DNA of 64,000 nucleotides, from contig NZ_UNRE01000003.1 of assembly GCF_900537085.1 (NCBI RefSeq), positions 186,001 through 250,000 of the forward strand, read 5' to 3'. The position numbers and the translations under genes were made by a program. Shown piece after piece: positions 59,542-64,000 of this stretch (position 1 is its first letter; each line of letters opens with the position of its first letter). The notes below the pieces were generated by a model. The model had not been told where the DNA came from. It ran no database searches and saw only the letters and a list, made by a program, of their open reading frames with translations. The DNA comes from Agarivorans sp. Alg241-V36 (lineage in GTDB: Bacteria > Pseudomonadota > Gammaproteobacteria > Enterobacterales > Celerinatantimonadaceae).

Positions 59542-60210
59542 ATGGATCAAGTACAGTTTCACAAGGTACCGCCAAACTGCGGATTAAGCCTAAATATTAC
59601 CACTCGCTTTAAAAAAGCTGCCGACTACAAAGGCTATTGGATTGGCGTAGACAAAAAGAGCTACATTATTTGCCGCCTTAATGGCGCAGATGCCAGCACC
59701 GGGATCAACTTAATTAGCGAAGGCTGCGAAGTAAATGCACGCTTTCATTGGGATGGAAAGCTTATCGCTTTTCGCTCTGAGATTGTGGCGCTAATTAACG
59801 AGCCTGCGCGCTGGATGATTTTGCAATACCCACAAAACGTTATGTCTATGCCGCTGCGCAAACATGATCGCTATGAATGCTATCAGCCAGCTACTTTGCA
59901 CCTAGATTCCAAACATGTATTACGCGGTGTATTAAAAGACATCTCTGAACGTGGTTGTAAATTTGTGCCAAGCGCAGCTAACAAGTTCAACATCAACGTA
60001 TTAAAAGACAAGAACTTACAGCTACAAACCCGCTTTCCTAAGCTGGAAGAGCCAGTGATTCTTACCTGCCAAGTTAAAAACACCCCCAACGAGCGAAATG
60101 AATTTGCACTGGGCTGTCAATTTGTTCAAGAATATGACCTTGTTAATCAACAAATTGAATACCAGCTTGTTGATAAGGCCTACGAAAAGAAAATACAGGG
60201 CATTGCTTGA
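59542..60210 (+). CDS. PilZ-domain cyclic di-GMP effector
   Basis: 222 residues: an N-terminal YcgR-type strand domain (about 10-100) and a C-terminal PilZ domain (about 105-215) with RKHDR (106-110) and DISERG (133-138), together the c-di-GMP-binding RxxxR and DxSxxG motifs. Proteins of this build act on flagella or surface functions when c-di-GMP rises. No flagellar genes adjoin it. The diguanylate cyclase at 41069 could supply the signal. Its stop overlaps the SDR gene start. Confidence 0.92.
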   Translation: MDQVQFHKVPPNCGLSLNITTRFKKAADYKGYWIGVDKKSYIICRLNGADASTGINLISEGCEVNARFHWDGKLIAFRSEIVALINEPARWMILQYPQNVMSMPLRKHDRYECYQPATLHLDSKHVLRGVLKDISERGCKFVPSAANKFNINVLKDKNLQLQTRFPKLEEPVILTCQVKNTPNERNEFALGCQFVQEYDLVNQQIEYQLVDKAYEKKIQGIA

Positions 60211-61040
60211 GCAAACCAATCAACAGCATTTTAATCACAGGGTGTAGTAGCGGCATTGGCCTTTATTGCGCTCAAGAGTTACAACAGCGCGGCTACAATG
60301 TTATCGCCTCTTGCCGTAAAGCCGAGGATGTGAACACGCTACAAGAAAGTGGTTTGCAATGTGTAGTACTTGATCTAAATAGTGAAAGCTCTATCGAGCA
60401 AGGTTGGCAACAAGCGCTAGCCTTGGCCAATGGAAAAATTGATGCTTTGTTTAACAATGGTGCCTACGGCCAACCCGGCGCGCTAGAAGATTTACCTACT
60501 CAAGCGCTACGCCAACAGTTTGAAACCAATCTATTTGGCTGGCATCACTTAAGCCGTTTAGCTATCGCTCATATGTTACAGCAGCAACACGGGCGAATTA
60601 TCCAAAACAGTTCGGTACTTGGCTTGGTCGCTATGAAATATCGCGGCGCCTACAACGCCAGTAAGTTCGCTTTAGAAGGCTACACCGATACCCTGCGTTT
60701 AGAATTAGCCGGCACACCAATTCAAGTCTCACTAATCGAGCCTGGCCCAATTACTAGCTTGTTTCGAAAAAATGCCAAAGCTGCATTTGAGCAACACATT
60801 GATGCCAACAACACACGCCATCAGCACGCTTACCAACAAACCCTGCAACGCCTGGAACAAGAAGGCCCAAGCAGTAAGTTCACTCTGCCGGCTAGCGCGG
60901 TGTATAAAGCGCTACTTCACGCCCTTGAGAAGCCTAAGCCAAAGGCTCGATATTACGTAACCTTCCCTACCCATTTGTTTGCTTGGCTTCGTCGAATACT
61001 GCCAGTATCGCAACTCGATAAGGTCCTTAAAAAAGGCTAA
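60207..61040 (+). CDS. Short-chain dehydrogenase/reductase
   Basis: 277 residues starting at TTG 60207, which overlaps the PilZ stop; ACAGGG is the ribosome site. Classical SDR: ILITGCSSGIGLYCAQEL (TGxxxGIG), NNGAYG (the NNAG-type motif), S in NSSVLGLVAM, and active site YNASK. NADP(H) preference is likely but not certain. Substrate unknown. Confidence 0.9.
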   Translation: MSKPINSILITGCSSGIGLYCAQELQQRGYNVIASCRKAEDVNTLQESGLQCVVLDLNSESSIEQGWQQALALANGKIDALFNNGAYGQPGALEDLPTQALRQQFETNLFGWHHLSRLAIAHMLQQQHGRIIQNSSVLGLVAMKYRGAYNASKFALEGYTDTLRLELAGTPIQVSLIEPGPITSLFRKNAKAAFEQHIDANNTRHQHAYQQTLQRLEQEGPSSKFTLPASAVYKALLHALEKPKPKARYYVTFPTHLFAWLRRILPVSQLDKVLKKG

Positions 61041-61103
61041 AACCACACGCTACTTAAGCGACTCATGTTAAGGTAGTTTTCTGTTCGTAAGCATGGATAA
61101 ACT

Positions 61104-61979
61104 ATGAAACCTTGGCTTAATCGCTTAAGCACTTTATTGCTGCTGTTTTCTAGCAGCCAAATAGCTGCAGAACCCTCTCTTTGGCTAGCCAGTAAAGACC
61201 AGCAACAAATCTACTTATTTGGCTCTATTCATTTAGGTAGCGACGAACTCTACCCGCTCCCCAAACCCTTCATTGATGCCTTTGAGCATAGTGAGCGTTT
61301 AGTGATAGAAATGGACGTATCGGCCATTTCAAGCAGCGACCAACAGCTGTTACAGCGCGCTAGTCAGCTGCCTAGTGGTGAAAACCTTGCAGATAAAATA
61401 AGCCCAGACTATTTAGAGCAACTTGAACTGCGTAGCCAACAGCTTGGGATCTCACCTGCTATTTTCGACAACATGCAGCCTTGGTATGTAGCGGTGGTAC
61501 TGAGCCAATTACAAATGCAGGCGTTAGGTTTTGAGCCTGAGTTGGGACTTGATTTGCACTTTATTCAACGCGCCCAACAAAGCCAGCTAGCCATACATCA
61601 ATTAGAGAGCTTTGCCGATCAAATCGAAGCCTTAAGTAGCTTAGCCAGCATTCAAGTTCCCTTATTAGAGCAAACCTTAGATGACTTTGAGCAAGTACCA
61701 AGTTTGTTCAACCAACTAGTGAGCCACTGGAATAACGGAGAAAATCAAAAACTACTGGCGCTACTTAACGATGACCCTATGTTCCAACACGATGCCGAAT
61801 ATGTACTAGATAAACTATTATTCGAACGCAATCGCAAATGGATGCAACAACTTGCCACCCTAAGTGATACCAGTTTTGTAGTAGTAGGTGCCATGCACCT
61901 GTATGGAGAACAAGGTTTGCTCGATGAACTAAAAAAACTGGGTTACTCAATCCGTGAAGTTGATCCGGCGACAAATTGA
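61104..61979 (+). CDS. TraB/GumN-family protein
   Basis: 291 residues with signal peptide (about 1-22, ending IAA). Family signatures: LWLASKDQQQIYLFGSIHLG (GxxH), ERLVIEMDVS, GLDLHFIQRAQQ and the C-terminal VVVGAMHLYGEQGLLDELKKLGY (second GxxH). TraB/GumN proteins are thought to be metal-dependent peptidases or hydrolases of the Tiki/erythromycin-esterase-like fold. Exported. Neighbour gene order gives no further clue. Confidence 0.9.
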   Translation: MKPWLNRLSTLLLLFSSSQIAAEPSLWLASKDQQQIYLFGSIHLGSDELYPLPKPFIDAFEHSERLVIEMDVSAISSSDQQLLQRASQLPSGENLADKISPDYLEQLELRSQQLGISPAIFDNMQPWYVAVVLSQLQMQALGFEPELGLDLHFIQRAQQSQLAIHQLESFADQIEALSSLASIQVPLLEQTLDDFEQVPSLFNQLVSHWNNGENQKLLALLNDDPMFQHDAEYVLDKLLFERNRKWMQQLATLSDTSFVVVGAMHLYGEQGLLDELKKLGYSIREVDPATN

Positions 61980-62047
61980 CCAACATCAATTTGACTTTTA
62001 CTTGAGCAAATTATGCTAATTACTCCTACTTAAAAGGAGGTTTAGCA

Positions 62048-62191
62048 ATGGAACTTTGGTTAGATTTACTCTTTGGCAATAGCATTGGATTAATGTCGGT
62101 TACGGTGATTGCCACCACCATTGCTTTGATGGGCTTTTATACGTTTTATTTCTTGAAAAAAATCCGCCAAAGCGACCCACAGCAAAAATAA
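62048..62191 (+). CDS. DUF3149 micro-protein
   Basis: 47 residues with a strong AAGGAGG site upstream (62034-62040). MELWLDLLFGNSIGLMSV at the start, one membrane helix (about 16-36) and a basic end FLKKIRQSDPQQK match the DUF3149 family of one-helix proteins. Function unknown. Lies between the TraB and smrA genes on the same strand. Confidence 0.85.
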   Translation: MELWLDLLFGNSIGLMSVTVIATTIALMGFYTFYFLKKIRQSDPQQK

Positions 62192-62263
62192 GCTTACGCA
62201 GCGGTTGCACCGCTGCCTGCTCTCATCTATAAAGAAGGAACTTCGTTGTTCAGGAGTTCTTTT

Positions 62264-62839
62264 ATGTCTGATGAATTTGATCTATTCCAGCAGGAAGTGG
62301 CTGGAATAAAACCCTTAAAGCAAGATGCCGTGGTATCGGCTGGCGATAGCCTTAACGAAGCCGCAAAACAAGCAAGGCAACAAGCTGCTGCCGAGCACAT
62401 GGCGACCTCTCAAGATTACCTTTCTTTAGAGAATGTGACCTTACTGCATCCCGACGATGTGGTGTCTTTTAAAAAGTCAGGCTTACAACAAGGTGTGTTT
62501 AAAAAACTACGTTTAGGTAAATATGAAATTCAAGCTAAATTGGATTTACATAAGTTTCGCTTGGAAAAAGCCCGTAGTGAGATCATTAGTTTTATTAAAC
62601 AGTGCCAACAACTCAATATCCGCAGTGCCTTAATCATTCCGGGTAAGGGCCACAATAGTGATCCCCCAGCCTTACTGAAAAGCTACGTGAGCCAATGGTT
62701 GCCACAAATAGATGCGGTGTTGGCCATTCATAGCGCCCAAACAATGCACGGCGGCACTGGCGCCATTTACGTACTACTTAAAAAAAGTGAGTTACAAAAA
62801 CTCGATAACCGTGAGCGTCACGCTCGCCGTTTAGCCTAA
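62264..62839 (+). CDS. smrA: Smr-domain endonuclease, SmrA type
   Basis: 191 residues from the ATG at 62264 (CAGGAG site); the frame opens at 62246 but with a TTG. The C-terminal Smr domain holds the LDLHKFRLEKARSEI motif, IIPGKGHNSDPPALLKSYV and the closing QTMHGGTGAIYVLL (HGGTGA). Stand-alone Smr proteins of this kind are DNA/RNA endonucleases (SmrA in E. coli and Vibrio). Confidence 0.9.
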   Translation: MSDEFDLFQQEVAGIKPLKQDAVVSAGDSLNEAAKQARQQAAAEHMATSQDYLSLENVTLLHPDDVVSFKKSGLQQGVFKKLRLGKYEIQAKLDLHKFRLEKARSEIISFIKQCQQLNIRSALIIPGKGHNSDPPALLKSYVSQWLPQIDAVLAIHSAQTMHGGTGAIYVLLKKSELQKLDNRERHARRLA

Positions 62840-62852
62840 GCTAGGAATCTTT

Positions 62853-64000
62853 ATGACTAAGCAAACTGCTTATCAACAGCTCTGTGAGCACTTTAAACAT
62901 TTGTCTAAACTCTCTCACCTAAATTCGATTTGTGGCTGGGATCAGGCCACAATGATGCCCGATGGCGGAAACCAAGCTCGAGCCGAAGCCTTAGCCGAAC
63001 TGGCGGTCATTATTCATGAAAAATCCACCCGCCCAGAAATGGAAGAGTGGCAGCAACAAGCTGCGCAACAAGACCTAAACCCCATTCAGCAAGCTTCGCT
63101 ACGCGAAATGACCCGCAGCTGGCGCAACCAAACTGCCCTTCCCGCTGATTTAGTTAAGGCTAAATCACTGGCCACTGCACATTGTGAGCATGCCTGGCGT
63201 GACCAGCGCGGTGCAAACGATTGGAAAGCCTTCCAAGTTAACTTACAAGCGGTAATGCAACTAGCCATTGAGGAAGCGCAGATCCGCGCCGATAAAACCG
63301 GCTTAAACCCTTATGATGCGATGCTTGATTTATATGAGCCCGGCATGCAAATGCAGCGCTTAGATAAAGTTTTTGGTGAGCTGCAATCTTGGTTACCAGA
63401 GCTGATTACTCAAGTAGTCGCAAAACAAGCCAACTGGCCAGCGCTAAGTCTTAATGGCCCCTTCCCTAGCGAGCAGCAGAAAGAGCTAGGTTTAGCGGTG
63501 ATGGAAAAACTTCAGTTTAACTTTAAGCACGGTAGATTAGATGTAAGCGCTCACCCCTTCTGCGGCGGAGTACCCAGTGATGTGCGCATCACCACACGCT
63601 ATGAAGACGAAGACTTTACGCGCTCATTAATGGGTATTGTGCACGAAACAGGTCACGCAAGGTATGAGCAAAACCTGCCGTTAGATTATCTTGATTTACC
63701 GGTGGGGCAAGCGCGCTCTATGGGTATCCATGAGAGTCAAAGCCTGTTCTTCGAAATGCAATTGGGTCGCAGCCAAGCCTTTGTAGAGCAACTGTTGCCG
63801 CTAGTGAATCAGCACTTATGCCAGCAGCAACCAATGCAACTTGAAGAACTTAAGCAGCACTATTTAAGTGTTAAGCCCGGTTATATTCGAGTCGACGCCG
63901 ACGAGCTGACTTATCCTGCCCATGTTATGTTGCGTTACGAGCTAGAACGCGACCTCATCAACCAAGATATTAAAGTGGCAGATATCCCTGAGTTGTGGGA
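62853..64000 (+). CDS. M32 metallocarboxypeptidase, 3' end outside window
   Basis: At least 382 residues, open to the window end. Start ATG 62853, with AGGAA upstream and 13 bases after smrA. The M32 (carboxypeptidase Taq) motifs are present in order: HPFCGGVPSDVRITTRY, the zinc motif HETGH (H264, E265, H268) and GIHESQSLFFE. A zinc carboxypeptidase removing C-terminal residues in the cytoplasm. The family is ~490-500 residues, so about a quarter lies beyond the window. Confidence 0.94.
   Translation, partial: MTKQTAYQQLCEHFKHLSKLSHLNSICGWDQATMMPDGGNQARAEALAELAVIIHEKSTRPEMEEWQQQAAQQDLNPIQQASLREMTRSWRNQTALPADLVKAKSLATAHCEHAWRDQRGANDWKAFQVNLQAVMQLAIEEAQIRADKTGLNPYDAMLDLYEPGMQMQRLDKVFGELQSWLPELITQVVAKQANWPALSLNGPFPSEQQKELGLAVMEKLQFNFKHGRLDVSAHPFCGGVPSDVRITTRYEDEDFTRSLMGIVHETGHARYEQNLPLDYLDLPVGQARSMGIHESQSLFFEMQLGRSQAFVEQLLPLVNQHLCQQQPMQLEELKQHYLSVKPGYIRVDADELTYPAHVMLRYELERDLINQDIKVADIPELW

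Overview
The window looks like a chromosomal segment of a marine gammaproteobacterium of the Alteromonadales, most like Agarivorans. This rests on a secreted GH16 agarase-type enzyme with three CBM6-like modules, a secreted PL7 alginate lyase with a ricin-type lectin module, a secreted GH8 glucanase, an AdhE, an OppABCDF system and many Vibrio/Alteromonas-type small families. I see no tRNA, rRNA, CRISPR array, transposase, integrase or phage gene. The DNA is mostly ordinary, densely coded chromosome, with polysaccharidase genes scattered singly rather than gathered in one locus.

Layout. 0.1-3 kb: AraC regulator with azlCD amino-acid exporter, a STAS-like protein and an RRF-like protein. 3-6 kb: GH16 enzyme. 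6.4-9.8 kb: RecQ-type helicase, then a membrane DUF3307 protein overlapping a SatD-like/cyclase-like HTH protein that has phased GTAAC operators upstream. 10.3-11.8 kb: PL7 alginate lyase. 12.2-16.3 kb: a three-gene operon joining a membrane-anchored pseudokinase/coiled-coil protein, a MotA/TolQ/ExbB-type proton-channel subunit and an ExbD/MotB-like helix fused to a von Willebrand A domain. This is the best candidate for an undescribed system. 16.5-17.9 kb: MFS transporter and a His-rich small protein. 18-21.8 kb: two spondin-domain exported proteins followed by an OmpR-family response regulator and histidine kinase. 22.2-27.5 kb: amino-acid-type ABC importer, RpiR regulator, allantoicase and ureidoglycolate lyase, a ureide nitrogen-scavenging unit.

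27.5-38.1 kb is a run of regulators and housekeeping enzymes: LysR, methyltransferase, Nudix, an OYE/GST pair with a divergent HxlR, MocR, a 3-hydroxyisobutyrate-dehydrogenase-like enzyme, a truncated CDF-type transporter, and a BrxR/CapW-like WYL regulator with a small conserved protein. 38.5-46.5 kb: GH8 enzyme, MBL-fold lipoprotein, a 1066-residue TPR-GAF-GGDEF diguanylate cyclase, and a CHK-like kinase overlapping an inositol-monophosphatase-family gene. 46.5-48.1 kb: three small conserved proteins. 48.2-53.7 kb: oppABCDF oligopeptide importer. 54.3-57 kb: adhE, behind a textbook FNR class II promoter. 57-64 kb: DUF3108, LysR/DUF1127 pair, PilZ protein, SDR, TraB/GumN protein, DUF3149 micro-protein, SmrA and a truncated M32 carboxypeptidase.

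All calls come from reading motifs by eye; no database search or calculation was run.
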